Positions 37,126 to 45,996 are shown, numbered from the stretch's first letter. The stretch is DNA of 64,000 bases from Dysgonomonas sp. BGC7 (GCF_001261735.1 NZ_CVRP01000002.1:22999-86998); one strand, 5' to 3'. The notes: generated by a model not told the origin, from the letters alone. Numbers and translations are program-made.

Positions 37126-38220
37126 ATGAAACAAAAATTTCTATGGGGAACAATCCTTTTTCTAAGTATGTCATTATTCATCTTTTCATCATGTAGTAGT
37201 GATGACGATGATGATAATCCTGCAAAACCGGTTATAAACCTGACTGAAGTTGGTAGTGAAAACAGCAAGATCGGAGTTGCCGGAAGCGATCTGCATCTCG
37301 AAGGCAGCATTGTTGCTGATGGGATGATAAAGCAAATTGATGTTGAAATTCATCAGGAAAGTGGAGGTAACTTTAAAATTGAAGAATCATACAAAGACGG
37401 GAAATATATCGGGGTAAAGAATGCCGATTTCCATGAACATATCGATATTCCGGCTGATGCTCCCGCGGGAGATTATCATCTGCATTTTACGGTTACAGAT
37501 CAATTCGGACAAACTACAACGGTGGAGTCGGAACTGACTATCGAAGCTGCACCAGTGAATATTACGATTGAAAGTTTAACTTTTGGCGCAGGGCATGATT
37601 TCGCTGATAATAAGATCGGATATATAGGTACTGCCCCTGTTGTAGAAGCAACATCTATTAAAGCTGAAAATGGAATTGACAAGATATTTGTAGAAATTCA
37701 CAGCGAGGGAGAAACTGCTGCTTTTGAACTGGATACAACTTATACTTATGCAGGTGAAACCGAATTAATCGATTTCCACAAACATCTTTCAATCCCGGAA
37801 AATGCTCCGGCAGGAGATTATCATCTGCACTTCAAAGTATATGATAAAAATGGCAAATCTCTTGAAAAATCAATGGATATAGAAATTAAAGAGACAGGAA
37901 TTGCTATATCCGGTTTAGAAATAGGAAGTAATAATTCAGCGGTAGCATCGAACATCCATACTGAGTTTAAGGTAAATGCTGCAGATCCTTTGACCTCTAT
38001 TCGTGTCCGCATTTATAAAGCCGCAACTCCGACAATCTATGTCTTCAATGAGACATATTCTGATGAATTTTCAGCTGGTAACGTAAAAGAGTACACTTTC
38101 CATAAGCATTTAAACGCAACCGGTGCTGTAGCTGGAGAATATGTAATTGAAATAAGAACAAATGATGCGAAAGGAGCCAATAAAACCATAAAAGAGAAAT
38201 TGACTATTACTGGAGCATAA
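37126..38220 (+). CDS. DUF4625 lipoprotein with three repeats
   Basis: This 364-residue lipoprotein has a lipobox cysteine at residue 23 (IFSSC) followed by SSDDDDD. It consists of three copies of a DUF4625-like beta domain: about 35-140, 143-258 and 260-362. Each carries a His-rich turn; the first two read DFHEHIDIPADAPAGDYHLH and DFHKHLSIPENAPAGDYHLH, the third is weaker (FHKHLNATGAVAGEYVIE). The HxH and HLH pairs in successive copies look like a metal-binding array. It follows the TonB receptor gene by 67 bases in the zinc operon, and a surface zinc-capture role is inferred. Confidence 0.85.
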   Translation: MKQKFLWGTILFLSMSLFIFSSCSSDDDDDNPAKPVINLTEVGSENSKIGVAGSDLHLEGSIVADGMIKQIDVEIHQESGGNFKIEESYKDGKYIGVKNADFHEHIDIPADAPAGDYHLHFTVTDQFGQTTTVESELTIEAAPVNITIESLTFGAGHDFADNKIGYIGTAPVVEATSIKAENGIDKIFVEIHSEGETAAFELDTTYTYAGETELIDFHKHLSIPENAPAGDYHLHFKVYDKNGKSLEKSMDIEIKETGIAISGLEIGSNNSAVASNIHTEFKVNAADPLTSIRVRIYKAATPTIYVFNETYSDEFSAGNVKEYTFHKHLNATGAVAGEYVIEIRTNDAKGANKTIKEKLTITGA

Positions 38221-38284
38221 TAAATTATTAAATATCAATAGCAGATAGTTTTTGAAAAAGGACTATTCGCTAAAAATAAAGAAT

Positions 38285-38767
38285 ATGATAAATAGAAAAA
38301 TCATTTTATACTGTCTTGTTTGCCTTTTTGTTATGGGGTGTAGCAACGACGATGATGATAGTCAGGATATGGAAAAGCCTTCCATCGATATGAGTGGCAG
38401 CAATGCTTTTCCTCAGAACTGCATTATTTTGTATCGGGGCGAAAGTTTTCCTTTCAGAGCGGTATTTGCTGATAATCAGGAATTGGGAAACTATAATATC
38501 GAAATACATAATAATTTCGATCATCATTCGCACAGTACAGATGATGTGGAGTGCGATCTGGAGCCAAAGAAAATTCCTGTAAAAGCTTTTGTTTATAATC
38601 AGGATTTTACGATTCCTTCGGGTCAAAATACTTATCAAGCCAATAATGAGATTTCAATACCCTCGGATATAGATACCGGAGATTATCATTTTATGGTTCG
38701 GCTGACAGATAAGGCCGGATGGCAACAATTAAAAGCGATAAGCTTAAAGATAAAGGATCGGAATTGA
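38285..38767 (+). CDS. DUF4625-like lipoprotein, His-rich
   Basis: From the ATG at 38285 this is a 160-residue lipoprotein with lipobox cysteine at residue 19 (VMGC) followed by SNDDDD. The single domain has EIHNNFDHHSHSTDDVECDL, a dense His cluster, and ends with SDIDTGDYHFMVRLTDKAGW, the DUF4625 signature. A TTG at 38252 would add 11 residues (MKKDYSLKIKN) before the signal peptide and is unlikely. It is the last gene of the zur operon and ends at a bidirectional terminator. Confidence 0.78.
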   Translation: MINRKIILYCLVCLFVMGCSNDDDDSQDMEKPSIDMSGSNAFPQNCIILYRGESFPFRAVFADNQELGNYNIEIHNNFDHHSHSTDDVECDLEPKKIPVKAFVYNQDFTIPSGQNTYQANNEISIPSDIDTGDYHFMVRLTDKAGWQQLKAISLKIKDRN

Positions 38768-38782
38768 AACCATTTGTATTTA

Positions 38783-38820
38783 AAAACCGAATATATTAAA
38801 TTGTATTCGGTTTTATTTTT
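38783..38820 (+). terminator. Bidirectional terminator between zinc operon and Fur-family gene
   Basis: Inverted repeat AAAACCGAATA (38783-38793) with its complement at 38804-38814, followed by a T run on the plus strand and preceded by A run for the minus strand. It overlaps the last bases of the convergent Fur-family gene (stop at 38813), so it serves both. Confidence 0.85.
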
Positions 38821-39223
38821 TTAGACAATCAGGGCATATACCCTCAAGCAAGATTTGAGCCGATTCGACATGATATCCTGATGGTAAATGTAGGTTTCTA
38901 TCTAATAGAGAAGAGTCTAAGCAAGTAACTTTATCACAACGAGTACAATGAAAATGCGGATGTATCCTTGATAAAACCAACTGGCTGCTTAAGGCATATT
39001 TTACAGTTGTGTTATTCAGAACAATACGATGTATCACTTTAGCTTCTTCTAATGTTTTAAGAGAGCGATAAAAAGTAACACGATCAAATAAATCTAAAAA
39101 TGCATCTTTAATTTCATTTTCAGTTAAAGCTGTATCGTCGCTTTCTATCAGTTTATCGATAATACATTTACGACAAACCGTTTTCTTGACACCATGCTCT
39201 TTTAATATTTGTTCTGCATTCAT
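38813..39223 (-). CDS. Second Fur-family metal regulator
   Basis: This 136-residue Fur-type regulator has a winged helix with FDRVTFYRSLKTLEEAKVIHR and a dimerisation domain with HPHFHCTRCDKVTCL and ICPDCLKK, giving the paired CxxC structural site. It is clearly a paralogue of the Zur at 31.1 kb, but has a different N-terminus. It is convergent with the zinc operon and is separately transcribed. It may sense a different metal or zinc state; Fur, PerR or Zur cannot be separated on sequence. A -7 match lies upstream. Confidence 0.88.
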   Translation of the reverse strand: MNAEQILKEHGVKKTVCRKCIIDKLIESDDTALTENEIKDAFLDLFDRVTFYRSLKTLEEAKVIHRIVLNNTTVKYALSSQLVLSRIHPHFHCTRCDKVTCLDSSLLDRNLHLPSGYHVESAQILLEGICPDCLKK

Positions 39224-39237
39224 AGTTATTCTTTTTA

Positions 39238-39245
39238 CAAAAATA
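39238..39245 (-). promoter_or_regulatory. Probable -7 element of second Fur-family gene
   Basis: TATTTTTG on the minus strand fits TAnnTTTG, 15 bases before the start codon at 39223. A further inverted-looking GGCAAATATTG stretch lies about 30 bases upstream, a weak candidate operator. Confidence 0.45.
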
Positions 39246-39492
39246 ATAAAAACCTTAACATAAGTCTATTGGCAAATATTGTTTTTGATAATATGATAAG
39301 ATAACCGCTTTTAATTAATTGAATGCTTTAACTAGTATATGGGTAGCTTCTAGAGCTTTCGTAATTTCAGAACTCTTTATTTGTTCGATCTTAATTAATG
39401 ACGATTTCTTTTTTTACTAGAAAATCTGGCTATTACCGAGATAGAGAAGAAGTAGAGCCTAATATTAAATCAGTTTTTTAATAAATTAGAAA
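39246..39492. other. Intergenic, nothing recognised
   Basis: AT-rich spacer between the second Fur-family promoter and the terminator of the second siderophore operon. No gene or RNA signature is apparent. Confidence 0.45.
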
Positions 39493-39523
39493 ACAGGATT
39501 CAAGTATAAAACCTGAATCCTGT
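39493..39523 (-). terminator. Intrinsic terminator of the second siderophore operon
   Basis: Perfect 10-bp inverted repeat ACAGGATTCA/TGAATCCTGT (39493-39502, 39514-39523) followed by T-rich sequence on the minus strand, 85 bases after the DUF4374-like stop at 39608. Confidence 0.8.
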
Positions 39524-39607
39524 AGTTCTGCGTTTACAAAGCATTGTATAAAACCTTCATGGATGATTCTTATCTATGAAGCATATCAGGTTCTATTTTA
39601 GCGTTTA

Positions 39608-40816
39608 TTATTTCTCAAACACACAAATATCTAAAACAGTCCCACCTGTACTTAAGACCGGTGATTTACTGGATTCCTTAGCTACAGGATCGTACGAGAA
39701 CAATCCTACGCCATTTGATTTAGTAGTTAATCCAAACAATATCTTGTTATCAATCTCTGTAATTACTCCTGAATAGTTATTTGTCAGAGGGAGATCTAGA
39801 ATTTCCATTGTTTGATCATAAAGATTTGCTTTTACAGCATAGATATTTTTATCATTTAAATAATCTGGCGGATTGCTAACCAATGCTGGACAAGTTCCGA
39901 ATAAATATACTTCTCCGTTCTTATAGTAATGATTAAATGAGGAGTGGCTGAATTTTCCTCCTTCGACTCCGGCAACCGTTTGATCTGTTATATTGAAGAA
40001 ATAATCTTTGTCAAATTCAGTTTCTCCTTTCTTTATTCTCAGAAAACCAGATTTTTGCTTTTCACCTCCATACCCCATAGAAGCCCAACAAGTAACATAG
40101 ATATCTCCTTTTTCATCAATAAACATGCCTCCACCGAAATAACTGGTTGATGATCCTCGCTGGTCAGACAAAAGCTTGATGGGAGTATCTGTCTTTGCAT
40201 CTATTGCCAACACATAGGCTCCATCTTTTGTTATAGGCATTGATGTCAGTTCCATACATCCGACAAATAATATATCATCTCTTAGGATCATTCCTAGTGG
40301 ATTAGGTGTGGAACTGCCATTTACACCCCATCTTTCATCCTGTAAGTTTATTTCTCCGGTTTTAGCCATCGTAGAGGGATTAAAAATAACGATTTTGTTA
40401 TCCATCACAACCGAAGCATAAGCTTTAGTCTCACTCACAACCAGTATATGCCCAATATTTGCGTTTGCATTACTGGATAGTGTAAGACTACCATTCTCAG
40501 ATAGCAGGCCGTTTTCTAAACGAATGTATTTTTTTATAGTAGCATTGTAGTGTGTCGGATTGTAAAAGACCCAATCCCCAAAAGATTCGATATATGCTCC
40601 GTCATACACTTCATGTCCATTATTAAATCCGACAGTTCCAACGTGCAGGTCTTTTACCGGAACAATGAAAGCAGTGCTGCCTGCATCTACTTTAGTCGAG
40701 ATTACTATTTTTGCTTTACCTCCGGATTCTTGTCCTGGGGTATCGTCATCATTAGAGCAAGAAAGAAAAGCAATGCATGTCAATGATAGCACGAATAAAT
40801 TAAATTTGTTCATCAT
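39608..40816 (-). CDS. DUF4374-like beta-propeller lipoprotein, second locus
   Basis: This 402-residue lipoprotein has a lipobox cysteine at residue 20 (AFLSC) followed by SNDDDTPGQ. It is organised as propeller blades, e.g. VIFNPSTMAKTGEINLQDE, GMFIDEKGDIYVTCWASMGY and GGKFSHSSFNHYYKNGEVYL. It resembles the DUF4374 lipoprotein at 11.8 kb in length, order and blade pattern (NPSTM...TGEI appears in both), which suggests paralogy. It lies 19 bases after the TonB receptor. A capture role for a ferric siderophore is inferred. Confidence 0.75.
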   Translation of the reverse strand: MMNKFNLFVLSLTCIAFLSCSNDDDTPGQESGGKAKIVISTKVDAGSTAFIVPVKDLHVGTVGFNNGHEVYDGAYIESFGDWVFYNPTHYNATIKKYIRLENGLLSENGSLTLSSNANANIGHILVVSETKAYASVVMDNKIVIFNPSTMAKTGEINLQDERWGVNGSSTPNPLGMILRDDILFVGCMELTSMPITKDGAYVLAIDAKTDTPIKLLSDQRGSSTSYFGGGMFIDEKGDIYVTCWASMGYGGEKQKSGFLRIKKGETEFDKDYFFNITDQTVAGVEGGKFSHSSFNHYYKNGEVYLFGTCPALVSNPPDYLNDKNIYAVKANLYDQTMEILDLPLTNNYSGVITEIDNKILFGLTTKSNGVGLFSYDPVAKESSKSPVLSTGGTVLDICVFEK

Positions 40817-40835
40817 ATTATTAATATATTTACAA

Positions 40836-43184
40836 TTAAAGTTTTAAACTGGTCCATCTTATTTTAATCTGGAATGTACGCCCGGGAAGTGGATAATTAA
40901 AATTCGTCTGTCGCTCATTATCTAATATATTATCACATTCAAGGCCAAAAGACAAACGTCTGTTCATAACAGCATATTCCATTCCAAGAGTATGTATTAA
41001 TGTTGTCGGAATATTATAATTTTGGTTCGAACTCAGTCTGTAACCATAGTAATACTTATCGGTAAATGATCCTTCATAGTAGAATCTTGAATATTGAGCT
41101 TTACCTCCAAACATATTATTTTTTCGATAATCCAACATCCAGTTAGTATATAGAATAGGGATATGCGGCATCTGTAAATTATAGCTGGCATCGGGACTAT
41201 TGGTACCTCCAATATATTTTGTCTTATTGATTGATTTTTGCCAGGTAATATTGGAAGATATATACCAATTTGCGTTTATATCCCATTTTATTTCAGCTTC
41301 CAAACCATAGAGTTGAGCTTTTCCAACATTATAATGTCCGTAATAACCTGCATTAGTACGCAATTGGATCATATTTTGCACATCTATCAAGAAAGAGTTC
41401 GCTTCCACCTGTAAACGGCTATTGCTTGAATAATAACGATCAAACATTATTCCGATATTATAGTTGTCAGCTTGTTCCGGTTCTATCTTCGAATTTGATA
41501 TAACAGATGCCCTGTCTCCTAAAACCTCATCCTTCTTCGGGAGTCTGTAATTATGTTCATATGCTGCTTTAACAAGCCAATTTCGCGCAAAATCATATTT
41601 GAGAGCAAGGCTGTATCCCCAGTACATGTCATTCCGATTTAACTCTTCCGGTTCTTTTGTTGTCCCATAGAATGTGTTTACCATTTTTCCGGATAAATGA
41701 TAATTGTAATTACGCCCTGTCAGAACAGTTGTTAACTTATCAGTAAACCATCTATTCTCAACGGATAATGATGTAATTATTCCGGTTAGAGTAGATGCTT
41801 CATTGGTGAAATTTGTTTTCATATACCTGTCTGCAATTGTATCTCTGAATTCGGTGTGAACCAAATTGAAATTATTATTCAAATTCACAGACATATGGGA
41901 GGACAAATGATATTTGAAATTCAGATTGTAACGATAATCCTGAATTCTGTCATCCGAAAGGTTCGGAACTGTACCTATTTCACCCCGTCCACTATTTGCT
42001 AGTTTATTTCCAGCAAAATCATATAAATAAGTAGATGTATCACTCAGGCAAGAGATATAATAGGCAGCCATTCCTGATAATTTAAAGTCTAATTTTTCAG
42101 TTAGGAATTTTTTCTTTTCTAATTTGGGGGCAATTCCGAATGTTGTGACTTCGGTTTCTGCATATCGTATATTATTAGCAACACCCTGTATTTGTTTTTT
42201 TGTTTTATATACTGATACTTCTATTTCTGCCTCATCGAAATATCTGTTTTCAAAACTTAGAGTCGAAGCTAAAGCAAAGTTTTGGTATTTATTATGGTCT
42301 CTTTTTATTTTCAATCCATCAACATATGGAGATAGCATAGTGTAGTTATTTTTTGCACTTAACCCTGCCCCATATAGTGTTAAATACATTTGTGATTTAG
42401 TCAGATATTGTTTTAGTGTTATACTGACATCCTGTATATCATAGGATTTAAAAGAATAAGCTGCATCCAGATATCCTCCTTCCGGGTCAATAGTTATAAT
42501 ATTTATTGCGCCACCTAATCCGTCTCCACCAAATTCAGGAGGAACAATTCCTTTGTAAATTTCCACTCTATCTATAAATTGGAGCGGGATATCGTTAATA
42601 GAGAAACTTCCATCGGGTGTATTTAGTGGTATTCCATTAATGTATATTTGAACCCGATTACCTTCTAAGCCTCTTACATTTATTTTTGTCTGATCACCGA
42701 CACCTCCGGTACTTCTTAATTTAACACCAAGCTGATGATTCAATACATCGGAAATAGAAGTTCCTCTTCCAGCAAAAGAAGATCCATCAATTACCGTAAC
42801 GGGGACCCCGGATCGTTTCACTTCACGGACTTCTCTGCGGTCACCTTTGGCCGTTATAGTTACTTCATCTAACAATTTTGGATCGTTTCTCAAATAAATC
42901 GACAGTTTCGTCGTTTTCTGATTCTCTATACTAAAAACTCTGTTTTCCTGAAGCATGCCAATATAAGATACTTGTATCTCATATTCTCCATCCTGTAAAT
43001 TTGAAAAAACAAAGCGTCCTTGAGAGTTAGAGAGAGTTGTTTTGTTTAAAGCGCTAATAGTGACATTGACTCCCGCTAAAGGTTCTTTACTCTGTTTATC
43101 GTATACCACTCCAATAACCGATTGGGCCTGTATTATTGTTATCTTTATAAAAAAAGCAAATAATAAGAATATTTTATACTTCAT
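40836..43184 (-). CDS. TonB-dependent receptor, second siderophore locus
   Basis: This 782-residue receptor has a signal peptide (1-20), a carboxypeptidase-regulatory domain (about 22-105; VIGVVYDKQSKEPLAGVNVT), a TonB-box region (LLDEVTITAKGDRREVREVK), and a plug with TINVRGLEGNRVQIYINGIP-type sequence and VEIYKGIVPPEFGGDGLGG. The barrel ends NYPLPGRTFQIKIRWTSLKL. With the adjacent DUF4374-like lipoprotein and divergent PchR-like regulator it forms a compact siderophore-uptake set without its own inner-membrane transporter, so it may share the FecBCD-type system at 19-22 kb. Confidence 0.9.
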   Translation of the reverse strand: MKYKIFLLFAFFIKITIIQAQSVIGVVYDKQSKEPLAGVNVTISALNKTTLSNSQGRFVFSNLQDGEYEIQVSYIGMLQENRVFSIENQKTTKLSIYLRNDPKLLDEVTITAKGDRREVREVKRSGVPVTVIDGSSFAGRGTSISDVLNHQLGVKLRSTGGVGDQTKINVRGLEGNRVQIYINGIPLNTPDGSFSINDIPLQFIDRVEIYKGIVPPEFGGDGLGGAINIITIDPEGGYLDAAYSFKSYDIQDVSITLKQYLTKSQMYLTLYGAGLSAKNNYTMLSPYVDGLKIKRDHNKYQNFALASTLSFENRYFDEAEIEVSVYKTKKQIQGVANNIRYAETEVTTFGIAPKLEKKKFLTEKLDFKLSGMAAYYISCLSDTSTYLYDFAGNKLANSGRGEIGTVPNLSDDRIQDYRYNLNFKYHLSSHMSVNLNNNFNLVHTEFRDTIADRYMKTNFTNEASTLTGIITSLSVENRWFTDKLTTVLTGRNYNYHLSGKMVNTFYGTTKEPEELNRNDMYWGYSLALKYDFARNWLVKAAYEHNYRLPKKDEVLGDRASVISNSKIEPEQADNYNIGIMFDRYYSSNSRLQVEANSFLIDVQNMIQLRTNAGYYGHYNVGKAQLYGLEAEIKWDINANWYISSNITWQKSINKTKYIGGTNSPDASYNLQMPHIPILYTNWMLDYRKNNMFGGKAQYSRFYYEGSFTDKYYYGYRLSSNQNYNIPTTLIHTLGMEYAVMNRRLSFGLECDNILDNERQTNFNYPLPGRTFQIKIRWTSLKL

Positions 43185-43213
43185 AATATATCTGTCATTT
43201 TCATACCTACTTA

Positions 43214-43318
43214 TCGGTACAAAAAATAATTAAAATCATTATATAATGCGATTTTAGCACATTTAGGTCTTTTATACTTTTGTATGATATAAAACAACCG
43301 CAAAGCTACTTCGGTACA
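43214..43318 (+). promoter_or_regulatory. TCGGTACA direct repeats in divergent TonB/AraC region
   Basis: TCGGTACA followed by an A-rich run occurs at 43214-43221 and 43311-43318 in the 185-base divergent region. The copies flank the AraC promoter and sit close to the TonB receptor start. They may be operators of the adjacent regulator; this is inferred. Confidence 0.4.
43275..43282 (+). promoter_or_regulatory. Probable -7 element of AraC gene at 43.4 kb
   Basis: TACTTTTG fits TAnnTTTG, about 90 bases upstream of the AraC start. The leader would contain a pair of CGGATTAT repeats at 43340 and 43361, spaced 21 bases. Confidence 0.45.
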
Positions 43319-43369
43319 CAAAAAGGAGTTTAGCTTAAACGGATTATAATTTAGTCAATTCGGATTATT

Positions 43370-44356
43370 ATGCCTGATTTTTTTTCTGCAAGTTCAAGCA
43401 TGCAATTTATTGGCACTGATTTGTATAACAAAGAAGAATTATCAGGTGCAGGAGAATTAGTATTGGAAAAATACTCTTTGGAAAGTGAACTTTTCAAATC
43501 TTATTATCAGTGTATTACCACACCTCAATATAAGTTATTTAATACGGAAACAAATAGCAAGAGAGATATAACTCTAATCTCATCTGGTCCACAAAATATT
43601 CCTCTAAGTTTAAATATTAATCTAGGAGGAGATTTCGATTACTGCTATCCACAAATTAATAATAGAAAAGAACATTGGAAAGGTAACACTTTGAATTTAT
43701 ATTCTTCGCGTGAAATGATAAGTCAATCTTTTTTCCATCGAAATGAGAAGACAAGACAGTTTGCGATTGTATTTTCTTATGATTACTTAACGAAATTATC
43801 TAATCAGACTCCACAGTTGTTTGACTCAATTTTGAATGATTTTGAAAATAAAAAGACTTATAAGAGGTTTGATAATAATTTGTTATGCAGTCCTCGTATA
43901 ATAATGCTTACTCAGGAGATTATTAATACTGATTCTAAAGATCCTTTATTTTCAATTTTATTAGAATCTAAAATCCTCGAAATATTATACCTTTCTTTAA
44001 GTAAAGATCTCGGAGAGATTAACAAGCTGTATTTTCATGAAAAAGAGAAAATTATAGAAGCTCGTAATATTCTTTACAATCTCTATCAGAATCCACCTAG
44101 TATTTGTCGTTTGGCGTCAATGATTGGCTCGAATGAATTTAAGCTTAAACAAGGATTCAGATTATTATACAATAACACGGTCTATGGAGTATTATCAGAA
44201 TACCGGATGGAGAAAGCAAAGCAATATTTATTGGATACACAAATGCCTGTTTCGGAGATTGCTTTACAAATTGGATTTGAACACCAAAGCAGTTTTTGTA
44301 AAGCTTTTAAACGTCAGTTTTTAATGACACCCGTTGAATATAGGAACAGCAGATAA
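43370..44356 (+). CDS. AraC-family regulator, PchR-like (second siderophore locus)
   Basis: This 328-residue protein has an N-terminal sensing half (about 1-230) and a C-terminal double helix-turn-helix with PPSICRLASMIGSNEFKLKQ and MPVSEIALQIGFEHQSSF, ending LMTPVEYRNSR. It is paralogous to the 21.9-kb regulator in layout (NEFKLKxGF shared). It is divergent from the TonB receptor, which it probably activates when a siderophore is bound. Start chosen as the first in-frame ATG; a shorter start is possible. Confidence 0.9.
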   Translation: MPDFFSASSSMQFIGTDLYNKEELSGAGELVLEKYSLESELFKSYYQCITTPQYKLFNTETNSKRDITLISSGPQNIPLSLNINLGGDFDYCYPQINNRKEHWKGNTLNLYSSREMISQSFFHRNEKTRQFAIVFSYDYLTKLSNQTPQLFDSILNDFENKKTYKRFDNNLLCSPRIIMLTQEIINTDSKDPLFSILLESKILEILYLSLSKDLGEINKLYFHEKEKIIEARNILYNLYQNPPSICRLASMIGSNEFKLKQGFRLLYNNTVYGVLSEYRMEKAKQYLLDTQMPVSEIALQIGFEHQSSFCKAFKRQFLMTPVEYRNSR

Positions 44357-44445
44357 AAGAGAAGAAATTAATAGAAATTGGAGTAAGACAAGGTTTATTT
44401 TTTATCTTTACAAAAGATAAGTTGCTCTTTAAAATCGTGAGGAAA

Positions 44446-45597
44446 TTAAGCGGATCTAAGAACCAAGTTGGTTTCTAAATCGTTACCTATCGAGAAACTA
44501 ATAGCGCGTAATCTACTGACTAATAGCTGATAAAAGTTTTCCCTATGTCTTGCTACGTGTGTCGTAAGCTGCTTCTTGATTCCGCACAAATCGGCAATTT
44601 CCTTCAGGTAACTATTCATCTTTTGATTCGTTAGAAGAGGTAAAACTTTACAGTCAGCTTGCTTATCTCTATATTTCTCTATTATTTCCAAAGGAATACT
44701 CATCAAAGGAACTGTAACAGGAGTATCTGTTTTCTCTCTTTTTGTTATAATCCAAAGATTACCATCAACTCCTTCCTTTATGTTATCATAAGTCAGATTC
44801 TTTGCATCAACATAAGCAAGACCCGTGTAGCAAGAAAAAATAAAGATATCGCGTACTTTGATTAACCGATCGATTGTTAATTCTTTCTGCTTTATTTTCT
44901 GTAATTCTTCTTCTGTTAAATACCCTCTGTCTACTTTCTTTATACGAATTTTGTAATTAGCAAATGGATCATGTTGCATCCAGCCATTATTACGGGCAAT
45001 AATTATTATCCGCTTGAAAAATTGAATGAACTTCGCTGTAGTATTTGCGTTACAGTTACATTCAGTTCTTAGATAATTTTCAAAATCTACGATAAATTGA
45101 TATTTAATCTCTTTGACATTAATATCCGAAATGCTATACTTATATCTCATAAAATCCGAAAGTCTTGTATAAGTCACTTTGTATTTTTGCAAGGTCGCTT
45201 TAGTTTTATTAATACCAAGTAAGGATTCTACATCTTTATTATGGTTGTTGAACAACTCCAGTAACATTGTATTATCCGTAGATATTCCCAGATAAGCATT
45301 TTTCAGTTTTTCGGCAGATACGAAATTATCTCTTTCAAAAATATCTCTGTACATGTTATGGAGGCTTGTCTTGCAAGAATCAAGAATACGATTGATATTC
45401 ATGGCTTCCCTTGTTTTACCACCGGCTTGGCTGGCACTAGCATCCCACATATCAACATGAATGTCGGTGTGAATATTAAAACTTACGGATTCACCTGAGA
45501 TTGTTACCCTGCAGAAAATAGGGGTGAACGAATTTTTCTTCATTTTATCTTTTCTCAGATAAAAGATGATTTTAAAGGTACTTTTTGCTGCTTTCAT
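44446..45597 (-). pseudogene. Tyrosine recombinase (mobile-element integrase), catalytic end lost
   Basis: This 383-residue reading frame starts as a normal Bacteroidetes mobile-element integrase: arm-binding domain (1-90), SAM-like core-binding domain (about 115-215), and the catalytic domain with FSCYTGLAYVDAKNL, KREKTDTPVTVPL and TTHVARH. Immediately after the HxxR motif the sequence diverges (RENFYQLLVSRLRAISFSIG) and stops, so the second His/Trp and the nucleophilic tyrosine region (LGHxxxxxTxxYA) are missing. About 40 residues are lost compared with the family. It is therefore inactive. No intact element boundaries were found nearby. Confidence 0.85.
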
Positions 45598-45794
45598 AAC
45601 TCCTCGTTTTTAATCGATAAAATCAATTTATACTATTAATAATTAGGAATTTACACACTTCCATATTCGAACAAGATCGTGCCAATACCGGACAAAATAT
45701 AGGGTGAACGAATTTAGATTTAGGGTGAACACTTTGGGGACAAATCTTTGTCTGAAAGTGGCTATTTTATGTCTTCTTGTGGAAAAGTAGAAAC

Positions 45795-45832
45795 ATAAAA
45801 AAATCCTACAATCTATTGATATTGTAGGATTT
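45795..45832 (-). terminator. Intrinsic terminator of the small RNA
   Basis: Perfect 12-bp stem AAATCCTACAAT/ATTGTAGGATTT (45801-45812, 45821-45832) with a seven-T run on the minus strand. Confidence 0.85.
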
Positions 45833-45990
45833 ATCTCTTTTTTATCGCCTTTTGGCTTTAATCTCCGCGGAGAGAGAGGGAACTTTGCCCTCAAATCTGT
45901 ATATTGTATATCAATTGGTTAGACCATCGATATTTTTTGAACCACCAAATAACCCACGCTTTTTATTCACTGTTTTGCAATGAGTTACAC
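45795..45990 (-). ncRNA. Probable stand-alone small RNA of about 195 nt
   Basis: The minus strand has a promoter match (TATCTTTG, 45997-46004), then about 190 nt without a credible reading frame, then a strong intrinsic terminator. The body holds several hairpins: UGGU-CUA-ACCA within UAUC...GAUA, GAGGG/CCCUC around 45875-45890, CUCC-GC-GGAG, and GCC-AAAA-GGC. Size, own promoter and own terminator resemble 6S-type RNA of Bacteroidales, a family I recall as Bacteroidales-1, but I cannot verify that match. A tRNA is ruled out because the T-loop is not TTCGA-like and there is no cloverleaf. Confidence 0.55.
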
Positions 45991-45996
45991 TAAAAG

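Noticed and set aside
45643..45894. 83-codon minus-strand open frame at the integrase/small RNA region
   Set aside because: It crosses a strong terminator hairpin and the small RNA body; residues (e.g. repeated basic and Phe stretches) resemble no protein.
45850..45895. CCCTCTCTCTCCGC-like stretch suggesting a tRNA-Ser 3' end (attachment site)
   Set aside because: The T-loop is CAAAGTT rather than TTCGANN and no anticodon or D arm precedes it. It fits better as a hairpin inside the small RNA.
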